Assembly (NCBI RefSeq): GCF_963678635.1
Contig: NC_087063.1
Span: 33,058,599-33,122,598, forward strand
DNA from: Symsagittifera roscoffensis
Lineage: Eukaryota; Xenacoelomorpha; Acoela; Convolutidae
Direction: 5' to 3'
DNA: 64,000 nucleotides
Shown here: piece by piece, positions 10,850-22,452 of the stretch
How positions within the stretch are numbered: the stretch's first letter is position 1
How the letters are laid out: each line of letters opens with the position of its first letter
The notes under the pieces: model-generated
Databases searched by the model: none
What the model saw: the letters and a program-made list of their open reading frames with translations, nothing else
What the model was told of the DNA's origin: nothing
Made by a program: the position numbers and the translations under genes

Positions 10850-11545
10850 ATTCTAGTTTCCAAAATAAGAATTGGATTTTTATATTTTTCAACTAATTAA
10901 AAATGTTACCCATTGACCAATTTTTCTCTCATTGGGTTAGTCAAAAGGAGCTGATCATAAAAGATTTTTGAAGTTCAAAGATTTTTAATGTGATGAACTT
11001 CAACGTGAATATTAGATATACTGAATTTCGAAATTTCAAATAGTTTAATTTTTTTGCTTAAAATAATTATTTGGCTCAAAGTTTTTTTTTTATTTGGCTC
11101 AAAGAAACATTTTTTTTGGCTTTTCTGTTTTATTATGCGTCGTTTGATGGACGATGAAAATTTTTAGAGTCATTGAACGTATAGTTCGACATGATTTTCG
11201 TTTTTTTTCGAGGAAAAGTCTTGAAATGCACTAATAACAAAAGAAGTGCATTCTGATTTATAAATGCACATAAATGCCCTTATGTATGTATTCACTTTTT
11301 CATTTCAAATTCATTTGCTAGAAGGTAGGCAAAATGTCCTTTTCAATCATGAAAGCTGAAATGGTACTTTCTATTTTCGGAAGTGGAATTTAAATTTTAG
11401 ATTTCCAAGCGGAATAAAAACTTTTCAAAATCATCTAGTTTTCTCAAAATTGGTTAAGTTTTATGAAAAAGTGCCAATCATAAATTGCTTTTGAAAATGA
11501 AAGAGCGTTAAGGTCATCTATGTTTTGTTTGGAATTCGAATTAAG
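10850..11545. repeat. Two family B copies
   Basis: The first copy is at about 10850-11010 (CCATTGACCAATTTTTCTCT, GATCATAAAAGATTTTTGAA). The second is at about 11385-11545 (TTCCAAGCGGAATAAAAAC, AGTGCCAATCATAAATTGC, GAAAGAGCGTTAAGGTCATC). Both align by eye with 16865-17040. The sequence between the two copies has no recognised feature. Confidence 0.45.
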
Positions 11546-12323
11546 GCATTTGTTTCTGTTTCCTTGCATTCATCCGTGTGTTAGCTGAGGGTTTGCCAAA
11601 CTTAAAAACGAGTTTCGAAATTTTTTTCTGAAAGCTTATCATGATGAGGTTATCTTTGGCTCAACGAGTGTGTACCCGCTTTTGTTGGCTTATTTACCAA
11701 TTCATAAGTTTTGTTTCAAACTAACCTTCTGTTGGCAATTGTCTTTTGTATTACCTCAAATAGAGCTTCTTTCGAAATAAAGGAATGAAAATTTTGGTAG
11801 ACCCAGATTTTAATAACTTTTTGCGGACGATTTTGTCCAGTTAGTTCCTCTCGTGTAAGTGTTTTTGCCACATTTTTTTCTGTTGGCTGGATTACTACGC
11901 TATGTTTTTCGTGTATCGAAAGATTCGCCTTTGCGCCTATCAGTGGTTTAAGTCACCATGAACGAAGACTTGATTGTAAATAAATTGAGTTTTCCGTTTA
12001 AATTTGTCATGCTGTTTGTCTTATTCGTGTTTGTTTTTTTCAGAGTATGCTTGAGCGAATTTTTCTGCCACGTCACTTTAGCGAACGGTGAAAATATTGG
12101 CAATAATTATGTTATATGATAAGCTTTATTAGGTCTGACTTCCGTTGCAGGCGGCATTCAATTATACCTGCTATACTTTCAACGTGAAAAATAAATTACT
12201 GAGAAAGACAAACGAATGGGAAAACGAAGAAAAATGTTTTAATTGGGAGTTTTGTTGCTCTAATGAAACCGCATAAACAGATAGTATTAATAATTGAGGT
12301 AGCGTAGAACAGTTCCATCAGCC
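11546..12323. other. Upstream flank of the DHHC gene
   Basis: No ORF of note. The 5' UTR and promoter of the downstream gene probably lie here, but I see no decisive core promoter element. Confidence 0.4.
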
Positions 12324-15300
12324 ATGAACGGACTGAAAACTGTTAGTTTTAATCAAAATAACGGCTGCAGGGATGCTAGTTGCCGTGATCAAAGTTGCCA
12401 AAACCAACAAATTAGCAAGGAAAGCGTGACTACCTTCGATAATTTTGCACCAAGTGGTAATACTAGTAATTACGATTGTGATGTTGTGAGACCGCATTCA
12501 ATAAGCACAACAACTGCAGGAAAATACGAGTGGGAACAGTTTGGCAATGGAGATGTTATGATTAAATGTGCAGATACAGGAAATTCAACGTATCGTAAGC
12601 CATATCCAGTGCAACCAGGTTACGAGAAAATCAAAGCGAAAATGAGCGCGGATGTATTGTATGATAACAAGAATGGAGTTTACGTCCAGAAAGACACAGG
12701 AGTAATTGATAATACACAGTTGTACTTCGTGCTGAGTAATATTGTCCAGTCAATAGACGAGAAGGCTCTGGTACGGTTGCTCGACCAGAATCCCAGTATT
12801 GTCAACACGCTTTACTCGTCGGTAAGCTGTTCGTTGCTCTTTTTTTGCTTCAAAAAAGTAAGTACGAAATGAACAAGCTTCAAGATAAATTACGCATTCT
12901 CAGCCTGAATTTAAAGTCACAACTTAAAGTCCATTAATCTTTTTATTTGCAAGGGATATTACACGCCAATGATTTCAATTTTTTCTCTAAAAAGTATGTT
13001 TCTAAGACAGTTTTCAATCGCTCTCCGTCTATCTTAGTTTTTACTTAAAGTAAAATAGTGTTTTCAATAATTGGTCGACATGTTTTAGAGTAAGAAGAGT
13101 GAAATGAACGTTATCGTCACAGGACTAATAACTTCAAAATTTTTATTTTGATAGGACTTCGTGAACACTACCAGTTTGCTGCACCTGTGTGCAGTGAGAG
13201 GCGTGAAGGAACTCCTGGACACCCTGGTTAGTCGAGGAGCCATTTTGGACATCCGCAACAACAAGAACGAGACCCCACTGCACCTAGCATGCAGAAGGGG
13301 CATTCTGGCCACAGTGAGGTACCTGATAGAGCATGGTGCTGATTTACACGCGGTGGACAATGAAGGAAACTCATGTGCTCATTTTTCAGCCCAGTCTGGA
13401 TCAACACTGGTCATTGAACTTCTATATGAGAGAGGTAGAGGTTTTTTAGCTAAAAGAAACAACGTCTATGATTTTTCATGTGCTAGTTTTGCTGTTAGCT
13501 GGCTCATTGTGGAACAAAGTTACAATTAGTCATCTCTGGTTAGCTTATTGGAGTTTGCTTGCGACAGCTCCGATCTTTCATTTAAATCGAGGTTGTTCAT
13601 ATTATTTCAGGCCTGGATCTGAATGCAAGAAATGCATCGGGAATGAGTGTTGGTCACACGATGGTCACATATGGAATGAATTCGTGTCTGCACTTTGTGC
13701 TGAAGCATCGCAGAATCGACCCGACAGTCAAGGATAACAACGAAGACAATATGCTCGATCACGCTATTCGGTACGCCAGGCTTTAATTGTAAGGGGTCAA
13801 AAAACCGATATTTCAGAAAAACAGGATCCACCCGCTATAAAAGATACCTTATACTTAAACGAATTTCAAAATCTTAAAATAGCGCAGCCATGTTCAATGA
13901 TCGTAATAGTGATTCTGTTTAGAATTGGTGAGGCCAACCAGTGTGCATTGATGTTGGAGTATGTTCCCAGCCTTATAAAGACCATCAAGCCCCTCCCTGA
14001 CATCAACTCACTAGAATCCTTCAAGTCAAAAGCTAGAGTGCAAACAGCCGTCAAAGTAGTCCAGCATGCGCAGAAGCCACAATGGAAACTCAAATCAACT
14101 TATTACCTCCTGGCCTTCCGAAATTTCTTTTCTATTTTTCTCAGTTTTCTGCTAAAATACGCATTCGGCTACAAGGGTGCCTTTTTCGGTATGGCTGTAG
14201 TAGTTATTGACTGCTACAAAACATATCAATCTTCACACAGGCTGAGATTCGATCGGACTCCGAGTCCGTTCTTGGCGGGAGCCTTTCTAGCCGGACTTTT
14301 CTTTACCTCTATTGCTTCTCTGAATTTGACTGGCTTTTCGTTCACGCGGTTAGTTTTTGGGTCTGAAGATGGCATGGATATAGCAACTGCGATGGCGTCA
14401 AATGGAACCTCATGGAGTTTCGTGTGTTATGTGTTGGTGATGATGGTAGTTATGTGGTGGATGTATTTCAAACTAATGTTGAGAGGAGTGAAGGGCGCTA
14501 ATTGTGGGGAACTTTACACTGGGAAAATTTGGGATATTGGTAAGTCTATATGTAAATATTTTCTTATTAGTTACAAATATATTGATAGATTAGTCGCATT
14601 CTATTGCCAAGTGCTTGAACAATAGAGTGAACTAAAAGTTTCTTAAAATTTATCCACCACTTCTCATTTTTTACCATGATAAGCTAACGTTGTACGAAAT
14701 TTGACATGTCTGAAAATTATATGTAGTTCCAAACTCCGATTTATTGACGATGAAGTATATGATGACCTTCTTTGGCGGGTTCTTCTTTGAAATTAGCTGT
14801 GGTAAGCTTCAGAAAGAGTAAGTTTTGTTTTCCAGCCTACGACAAGCCCAAACAGACGAGTCTGTGTCTGCTGTGTTACACAGTGGGTGAGTCTAGACAC
14901 ACTAAGCACTGTCGGCTGTGTGAGTCCTGTGTGAGTGACATGGACCACCACTGTCTCTACATGCTCACATGTGTGGGCAGGCACAACCACAGACTCTTCA
15001 TCCTATTCCTCATCGTCACTGTCCTCTCGCAGGTTAATGCAACTTATCATTCAACTCTACCGTCTATGGTCCACGTTACTCTAAGTTTAATAATCCTGCA
15101 CACTGACTTGTTTCTGGAAGTAAGGGGTAAGCTTATAAAGGGCCACGCTATCTCTCAATTCTGATTGCTGCATATTTTTCTTAACCATTCGTAAAAATAC
15201 TTTCAGCTGTGAAATAAATGATCGATCTGTCTGAAAATATGAACAATCAGATAAAGCACATACAACATAGATGAAAAAAATACGCAACACTTGACAAGAA

Positions 15301-15847
15301 AACTAAGCACAACTGGTTTCTCATTTTTTCGAATGTTCGCTTTTGTTGCGGTTTGCTGATTATATTTTAGAGGGCTTGCGCGCCAAAAAAATTCGATTTT
15401 TTTTTCAACTAAAATTACAATTTTGCTTAAAAAAGCGCTGAAAAGCTTCAACTTCAAAGAGGCGAAAAGTTCTGTGGAAAAGCTCAGTTTTGAGATTGCA
15501 ACCCTTATTTTGTTCAGATTTCCTTCGTTATCTTCGCTCTTCAAACTTTCCATGACCTGATCGTCCCTGCGCTTCAAATTGGAGAGCCGGTAGACTTAGT
15601 GGCCATTCTGCTAAATAACTACTTAATTGTCATGTGTCTCCCACCCAATATCATATCCTGTATCTGGGGTGTGTCATTCATTCAGAATCAGATCTTTAAT
15701 ATATCCAGAGGTCAAACAGCTTACTTCCAGAGCTACATGAACCAGAATTTGCTCGGAACGAAGGATAAAGTGAAGAATGTAAAAGACTTTTTGGCTGGGA
15801 AAAGAGTGTTGTCAACAGGAACGAAGAGCAATTGTACTTACGCGTAA
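12324..15847 (+). CDS. Ankyrin-repeat DHHC palmitoyltransferase (HIP14/ZDHHC17-like), 7 exons
   Basis: Likely an S-acyltransferase that moves palmitate from CoA to protein cysteines in Golgi or vesicle membranes. Exons by GT-AG boundaries and phase: 12324-12821, 13155-13434, 13611-13770, 13923-14539, 14727-14801, 14836-15032 and 15518-15847 (TAA). They join into one open frame of 718 residues (HIP14 is about 630). Residues 1-110 are low complexity and Cys-rich near the N-terminus. Ankyrin repeats span about 120-330 (ETPLHLACRRG, GADLHAVDNEGNS). Four hydrophobic segments lie in exon 4 and two after the catalytic domain, the six-TM plan of HIP14. The Cys-rich domain is in exon 6 (CLLC, HTKHCRLCESC, DMDHHC), with the catalytic Cys codon at 14952-14954. 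All zinc-binding Cys/His are present, but the usual DHHCPW reads DHHCLY. Exon 5 (75 bp) is a multiple of three and could be skipped in frame. The start is the first ATG of the open exon; an earlier non-coding exon cannot be excluded. Confidence 0.85.
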
Positions 15848-16138
15848 CATCTTTTTTGTTATTTTGTATTGATATTTTCAGCTTTACCACCCAACCCATG
15901 CCATCTCTTTGGCGTGTTTGAAGCAGCTTTGCACGGATATCTTATATTTACGTGATCTGATTTTAATACTGCGTGACATGGCTACTAAATACCGAAAAAT
16001 AGCAATGATTCAAGCATAGTTTTTAGCCATAACTGTAAGTGTCAACTGAATCATGCTTAAATTAATAGGTTTTTGACGCGAGAGAGCTTTAGATGTTTGA
16101 AGAATGTTCCAACTTTAGTAAGAAAAACAGTTCATGTA

Positions 16139-16144
16139 AATAAA
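16139..16144 (+). terminator. Candidate polyadenylation signal of the DHHC gene
   Basis: AATAAA lies 292 bases after the stop codon of the palmitoyltransferase gene, in AT-rich sequence. It is the first canonical hexamer that I see downstream. Confidence 0.45.
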
Positions 16145-16550
16145 TATTTTTATATATGTTCCAGATTGAGTTTTGAATTAGAGTACGCGTTTGCTTGTTA
16201 CCTTTTAGATATTACATTTCTATTCCTTTGAATTAAAATTTTGAATGCTATCAATTTTTCAATGCTAATAAACGAAAAGTGTTTTCACTTATTAAGATCA
16301 CGTGCCTTTTTTCGAAAAAAAATTCAATAATTCGTTCACCTTCGAACTTATTTTCGCGGCTTGATTATTGGTTTTCTTCAAATTCAAAACAACAATAATG
16401 TTTCCTGTCGCAAATTAAGGCGAATATTATATATATTCCGCTAGTGCAATTCTTGCATCTACAAATAAGTCTGTTTTTTGATGAATTATTCCGCTGAGTT
16501 TAATTATTTTAAAATTATTCCGCTGAGTTTTCTCTATATGTAACTTTTGA

Positions 16551-16650
16551 GCCATGCATCTAATTGCGGTTTAATAGGCTTCGAGGGTTTCAACTGTCGC
16601 TATCCTGTTTAAAAGACAGGCGCATTAAACACTATGCCGAAAAGCCTCTG
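16551..16650 (+). pseudogene. Possible mitochondrial 16S rRNA fragment (NUMT), copy 1
   Basis: The order of words resembles domain V of animal mitochondrial LSU rRNA. GCATCTAATTG and TTTAATAGG correspond to the GCATAAT-CTTG and TTAAATAGGG region. CGAGGGTTTCAACTGTC corresponds to the conserved CGAGGGTT-A-CTGTC. CCTG-AAAAGACAGGCGCAT and GCCGAAAAGCCTCTG correspond to the stem before GACGAGAAGACCCTATG. The match is imperfect, with short deletions. The segment can also be folded into a 72-base cloverleaf-like shape (16578-16649), so a tRNA-like alternative exists. The family assignment is from memory of conserved rRNA motifs, not a search. Confidence 0.4.
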
Positions 16651-17208
16651 TTTTTCTTTGTTTTCTTAATTGTCAAGGAGCCAGGTGAAGACACTTAGTT
16701 AGGCCATGTGGGTTTTTCAGGAAAAATTAAAGTTTGAGAACGCTAAAGTTTTTTTGAATTTTGGTTTTTTGAAATTCAGATCAAATAGAATATAAAAACA
16801 AGGCGAATTACGCTCTCCAATCAGAAAAGTCCAGATGGCGCGGAAAACGTGAATGACTCCAGTTTAGAAAGTGGATTTTACTTTTCAGATTTCAAGCGGA
16901 ATATAAAGTTTAGCGTTTCATCCACTGTTCTCTAGTTGGCTGAGTTTTATGGAGAAATTGACAATCATGAAAGACTTGAAATTGAAAGAGCTGTAAAGTG
17001 ATTTTTTTTGTAACTTGAAAAATCTATCATTTGTTTCGGTTTGTCGGGCTATCTTTTGTCTGCTTTTTTCGTCGGCCAATTTCCGCAGCACGTTGCTCAC
17101 TGATCTAAGGAATTGTCACTTTAAATTAAAAAAAGTTGATTTATTTCTGTAATACTGCGCCGTGCCGTTCAAGAAAATGCAAGAGTTCTCTCGATATGTA
17201 ACTTTTGA

Positions 17209-17308
17209 GCCATGCATCTAATTGCGGTTTAATAGGCTTCGAGGGTTTCAACTGTCGCTATCCTGTTTAAAAGACAGGCGCATTAAACACTATGCCGAAA
17301 AGCCTCTG
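17209..17308 (+). pseudogene. Possible mitochondrial 16S rRNA fragment, copy 2
   Basis: I see no difference from the copy at 16551-16650 over this stretch; it is the second unit of the tandem duplication. The same reservations apply. Confidence 0.4.
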
Positions 17309-17846
17309 TTTTTCTTTGTTTTCTTAATTGTCAAGGAGCCAGGTGAAGACACTTAGTTAGGTCATGTGGTTTTTTCAAGAAAAATTAAAGTTTGAGAACG
17401 CTCAAGTTTTTTTGAATTTTGGTTTTTTGAAATTCAGATTAAATAGAATATAAAAACAAGGCGAATTACGCTCTCCAATCAAAAAAAGTCCAGATGGCGC
17501 GGAAAACGTGAATGACTCCAGTTTAGAAAGTGGATTTTATTTTTCAGATTTCAAGCGGAATAGAAAGTTTAGCTTTTCATCCACTTTTCTCTAATTGGCT
17601 GAGTTTTATAGAGAAATTGACAATCATGAAAGACTCTTGAAATTGAAAGAGCTGTAAAGTGATTTTTTTGTAACTTGAAAAATCTATCATTTGTTTCGGT
17701 TTGTCGGGCTATCTTTTGTCTGCTTTTTTCGTCGCCCAATTTCCGCAGCACGTTGCTCACTGATCTAAGGAATTGTCACTTTAAATTAAAAAAAGTTGAT
17801 TTATTTCTGTAATACTGCGCCGTGCCGTTCAAGAAAATGCAAGAAA

Positions 17847-20800
17847 TTTGGCTCAATTTTATTTGTGCGGGTAAATTGGAGACTTTTTTGCGATTTTTTT
17901 TCTCAGTTTAATCTTAGTCAAAAGAAAGCGATGAGTTTCGTCCTGTTTGATACTATCTGAAAATGTAATTTTACTTGTTTGCAATATTTTGAGAAAAACG
18001 TTTTTCGACTAATTATGCAATCGCCTTTGTTTTGAGCTACTTTAACTAGCATGTCAGTTATTTTGTATTGCTGATAATTTGCCGTGTACATCTTTTTCCA
18101 GCTCAATTTTTTAAAAATTCCGCTCCGTCTGCGTCAAAATTCAGTTCTTGACTGCACAATCTATCTGAGTAGTTTGAAAGTAAGAGTTGGAAACTTAAGT
18201 TGAAATCAAATTTTGGTTTTTGTACAAATAAACGATTGTGTTATGCTTTTTTTTTCTGCGGCTATTCACAACTTTGACGATCATTTTTTGCCGAGTTTTA
18301 TCAATTTGTATGTAAATAATCCAAAGCTAAGCTAAAATCTATGTTAAGGATATTAATAAAGGTTTTTTATTTTGTTTTCAGCCATCTGTCCGTTTTTAAA
18401 TCATTACAACTTCATATGAGGCAAGTTATTTCGTCTTATTTATGCTTTAATAGATAAGAAACATTTCAAACTTGTCTTATTGTTCCGAACATTTGAAAAA
18501 TGTGGAGTAACATTCTATTTGGGTGGTACCTGATTTGTCCACGCAAAATCAGGTGCCACAAATAATCCTCGGTATGGGTCGAGTGTTATACCATATAAAA
18601 GCCCTTGATATACCATGAAAAAGCCCGTGATTCGAACGACATTAAAGAAATTTCTTTAAAAATTTTAGTGTTGAGAAAAACCAATTTAAAAATTTTGAGT
18701 TTTAGTCCCATTTCGAGCGAGTCAAGCTACTGCGAGTCATTTTTCGTTTATTAATCTTTTGAAGACAATTAGTTTTTTATGCCTTAATACCGAACTTTTT
18801 ACGCGTTTGTGTAATTCTAAAAAAACAACGCAGAAGAAACGACGCAAATGTGAAGATAACTTTTTTTTGTAGTTTTTTTACGAATCTGGTGGGAAGATTC
18901 TGTGCTCCTTGCCAGCAACCGGCTATCCTTGTTTGTAAAGGTTTTTTGATTAATTAGACCTTTCTAGTTTTAAGTTTTGCTTGTTTGCGCAATGCATGTC
19001 TGTATAAAACGGTCCAATACATAACAATCCTGTTTAAAAAAGTCCGAAAACTCATATCAAAGTCGAAAAGAAGAGTCAAATACAAAACAGTCCCAAAAAT
19101 AGTTCAAATGCAGTCCGAAAGACAGTTCCATTGATCGAAGTGATAACTTTTCCAGAAACTGATGAGAACATTTTCCACGGATTGAAAATTTTTTGGTTCC
19201 AATTAATCCCGATAATAATTGGTAGCTTAGCAGAGAATATATAACTACCTAGATAACATCAGTGTCCAACCATTAAAACTAGTAATCCGCGAAATATACA
19301 AGTTAATAAATTTTTAAAATTGACTTTAATTAATCTTAATCCGGTCAAAAACAGACGTTGCTCACTCAAATTGTTTTATTTGCAAACAATTGGCACACTT
19401 CAATCGAACATTATTCTGTTACTATCAATCGAAATTATTCTTACTAACAAAAACTATTCTTACTAACAAAAATTACGAATTTGACATAGAGCAATGGAGT
19501 TGCCATCAAAGAGTAAAAAATGACCTTACCCGCACCAACAATGCTTTAGAAGGGTAAAACAGCAATTTTGTGAAACTAGTCACCTGCAAGCACTCTTCAT
19601 TTCCAAAAGTCATCGAGAAGTTCAAGGACGAACAAAAAATTTGCCGAAATTTACTAGAAAAAATGTGCATTTGAAACGGTAAAAAGAGTCCATTTGAAAC
19701 GGTAAAATAATGAATGCATACAAGAATTGATTTTCCTTTCCCCTCGTCCAACTTTCTAAGTTTGAGCCCATTTTTTGTACCAGAGATATACCTGTTTCAT
19801 ATTTACCCAAGTTTCATCTTTTTTCGGTTGTTGTTCTCTCATTTTTTTGTTGTTCTCTCATTTTTTTAAAAAACAGTTCGCAAAACAGGATTTTTGTCCC
19901 CTTTGAAACGTTCAAAACTTGGTTCCAGCATTCACATGTTTTGGTGGTCCTCAAATTCAGTAGTCGGTCAAACACATGCCACAAAGTCAGGATATAATCT
20001 AAAAAAATTTCCGATCACTGGGTAACAAGAAACAATTGGACTTTCGATTTCACCTCGAAGCTTTCGAAGGCAGCTACACCTTTGCGAACAGGTAAAACTC
20101 CTAGCCCTTAAATTTTTATTGCATTTTTTTCTGATTTCGTCTTGATAGTCTTCTTGAAAAATTTTCGAATTGTACATTGAGTAGAGGAGCTATGATCCCC
20201 AGTGTGTAGATACTAATTTTAAAAAATTTGTGAGCTGTCATATCTCAAGTTCGCAGTCTGTTACGGCGATCGATTCTAGCATCAGGGTGTTTTGGTAAGA
20301 TTTTTGTCAGAGTTTTTGCACAAAGTTGTAAAAATATTTTCAGTACAAATCTTTGGTTTTTCGACCTAAGACGCACTGCCCTAACTAGCGGAAAGAAAAC
20401 GTTTACCGCTTATTGCAAATAAATCATAAGTTTAATACATAATGAAGGCTTCGATTTCCGGCATCTCCTTATATTTTTTTACCGGACCAGAAGTTATAGG
20501 CCTTCAGTTGCAAAAGTACCCATTTCCTGATGAAAAACCAATGCTTTTCCTTGCCTGTTTTTTTAGCTAATCAGCTGCATTTTCTTATGTTTTGGTAGCG
20601 AAAAATTCTCAAATCTCTTGTATGGCTTCATAAGGTTTACAAGTTTTGATGTTTTGCTCAACTCTCCAAGTTGTTTGCCAAAAATTATCTTTCTTTTTTC
20701 CTTTGGGGAATGAGTATGTTCTGGCTTTCTTGGTAACCGATTTGGAGTTGCCAGTCATTGTAATTCGCCATTTGGATAATTGATTTCCTATTTGAAATAC

Positions 20801-21044
20801 AACCTTTTCCTTAGTTTTGTTCTTTTAGTATTTATTTTGGAAAACGGATCTCTTTAATACCCATCCCCCTAAATTACCTAGTTACGAATTCCCCCTTTAG
20901 AGAACAGTTAAGCATATGTGATTTTAGTAACCAGTAATGAATATCCGCTCCTTTGCAATAGGTTAAATGCCTTAAGCCTCTGAAAAGCTCAACCAGAACG
21001 TATTTACGAATATTCTAGTTAAATTTCTCTTCTATTTCTCCTAC
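17847..21044. other. Long stretch without a recognised gene
   Basis: ORFs here are short and AT-rich on both strands. Minor local repeats: a 20-bp direct repeat (CTATTCTTACTAACAAAAA type) at 19434-19475 and a doubled TTGTTGTTCTCTCATTTTTT at about 19828-19867. I see no splice-bounded coding exon. Confidence 0.45.
18525..18620. repeat. Small hairpin repeat shared with an aquaporin intron
   Basis: GGTACCTGATTT (18525-18536) pairs with AAATCAGGTGCC (18546-18557), 11 of 12 bases. The stretch CCACGCAAAATCAGGT recurs on the opposite strand at about 40243-40258 inside aquaporin intron 2, with neighbouring words (CTCGG-GGGTCGAGTG against ATTCGACTCAATCCGAG) also conserved. TATACCAT-AAAAGCCC is doubled at 18588-18630. 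Confidence 0.4.
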
Positions 21045-21230
21045 ATTTGAAATTCACCGATGAAAAACCAATTTAACGTTTCCATAATGTAATAAAATTT
21101 GGCATGGTGAAAAAACTAGCTACTGTGAGCAGATTTGTGTTTCATACTTGCATCGTAACATCACGCGTATAGCTAAACAACATTGTAAAAAACTATAAGA
21201 ATAGAAGTTTTGAAAAGTGGAGGATGTGGT
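21045..21230 (+). repeat. Dispersed repeat family D, copy 1
   Basis: This aligns with 30303-30475. Shared ordered words are TTTAACGTT-CATAATG, AAATTTG-ATGGTGAA, TTCATACTT-CATCGTA-CATCACGC, ATAGC and AAGTTTTGAAAAG-GGAGG. There is no ORF; probably an old non-coding mobile element. Confidence 0.5.
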
Positions 21231-21683
21231 GGAAACGATGCACAAAAAACATAAAACAATTTGGCTTCCTGGCCATAGTTTTTCGAGGTCTCGTCGGCCT
21301 GTTGTGTACTTTTTTGTTTTACTTGGCGAAAAATCTGTGTTTCAAATTCTTGAACTGATAAAATTGTGTGGTTGATACTGAATGGCTAGAATTGACCGAT
21401 CAAGTTAAAGAAACAAGCTCAGGCATTTCGGTACAAGTGTAATTGATGGGCAAGTTAATGGGTAAACGTGCATTTTTCTAATTAATTGCATCGGTGATGT
21501 CTTACGAATAGAATTAGGCAGCACAAATGAGGCAGTTCAGTTTGGTTTAAGAAGGAGTCTTGTCAATGACTGACCGTTGTCTATTGATTTTCTCAAGAGC
21601 TGTATTTGCTATCAATAAGTGAGATGTGGGACTCACTTTTACTTGGTTTTTCCAGTGACCGAATGTGACAGACTAAATTAATT

Positions 21684-21970
21684 ACGCTTGCGATTAGCAA
21701 GCGTTATCAAATCGGAATACCAGCTTTTTTTGGGTTAACAACTTGTTCTAATGAATCACTTGAATCAGTTGGTATCTTAGTTTATAATGAATGCAAATTG
21801 CGTAGCGTCTCCGGCACGCTTAGTCTGGAGGTGACGAATATGCCTGGGACAGCATTGGTCTGGGTTGGAATCTGACCAGTACCTATTTTTTTCAAACGGG
21901 AAATTATATGTTTCAAGACAGCTGGTTGAAATTGTCAGCCTGTTCTTTCTGTTCAGCCTGTCACTCCTGC
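21684..21970 (+). repeat. Family A copy with tRNA-like head
   Basis: ACGCTTGCGATTAGCAAGCG (21684-21703) is a good stem-loop, followed by TTATCAAATCGGAATACC. The tRNA-like part has CTTAGTCTGGAGGTGACG (about 21819) and GGTTGGAATCTGACC (about 21863), then a T run. The 5' words match 10480, the head matches 2983. Confidence 0.5.
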
Positions 21971-22452
21971 ATGATAAACAGTTCGGATTTTTTGAATGTC
22001 TCTATGATTAATGAAATTATCAAAAAAAGTCATAGATTTTTTTTTTCAAGCTGAGTGCAGCTAATAATTTTTCAGAAGATTATTTAAGATTATCTAGATA
22101 TTTTTTTGAGTTTTGGAGTAATTTATGTATCTATCTTTATAAGATATTTTACACCCCTGGCCTGACGTATATAAGCATCAATTTTGTGATGTAACGAGCG
22201 GTTTTACTTTGATTGATTATGAAAGCCAAATATATTTGTCAAGGGCTTATCAGTCCGCTTCCCAATTTTCATCACCAAACCAAACATTTACTTGTACAAT
22301 TTTGCAGGCGGGGGAGAGGAAGAGCCGTATAATGACTAAATATGTTTATCATTGCTCAATTAGTCCACAACGTATGTTAACTTTTGTAGCAATCGGACAA
22401 CGTGAGCAGAAAAAAATACTTGCAAAAATTGGAAGGCGAGGAAGAAGAAAAT

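Larger units (their letters stand above)
16531..17846. repeat. Tandem duplication, two units of about 659 bp
   Basis: Unit 1 is about 16531-17188 and unit 2 about 17189-17846. TATGTAACTTTTGAGCCATG starts at 16537 and 17195 (658 apart), and the closing phrase CGTGCCGTTCAAGAAAATGC starts at 17161 and 17821 (660 apart, from small indels). The units differ at only a handful of sites. Each contains a mitochondrial LSU rRNA-like segment, a family B copy, and the same minus-strand 60-63 codon ORF; that ORF has no known motif and its C-terminal half differs by frame between copies, so I do not call it a gene. Confidence 0.9.

Noticed and set aside
16578..16649. A true tRNA-Phe-like gene with anticodon AAA
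   Set aside because: The cloverleaf lacks a proper D arm and B box, and the AAA anticodon is not used for Phe in animals; the rRNA-fragment reading explains more of the words.
16918..17760. Two similar minus-strand ORFs (60 and 63 codons) in the tandem units
   Set aside because: A one-base difference shifts the frame in the C-terminal half, so the protein sequence is not conserved between near-identical copies.
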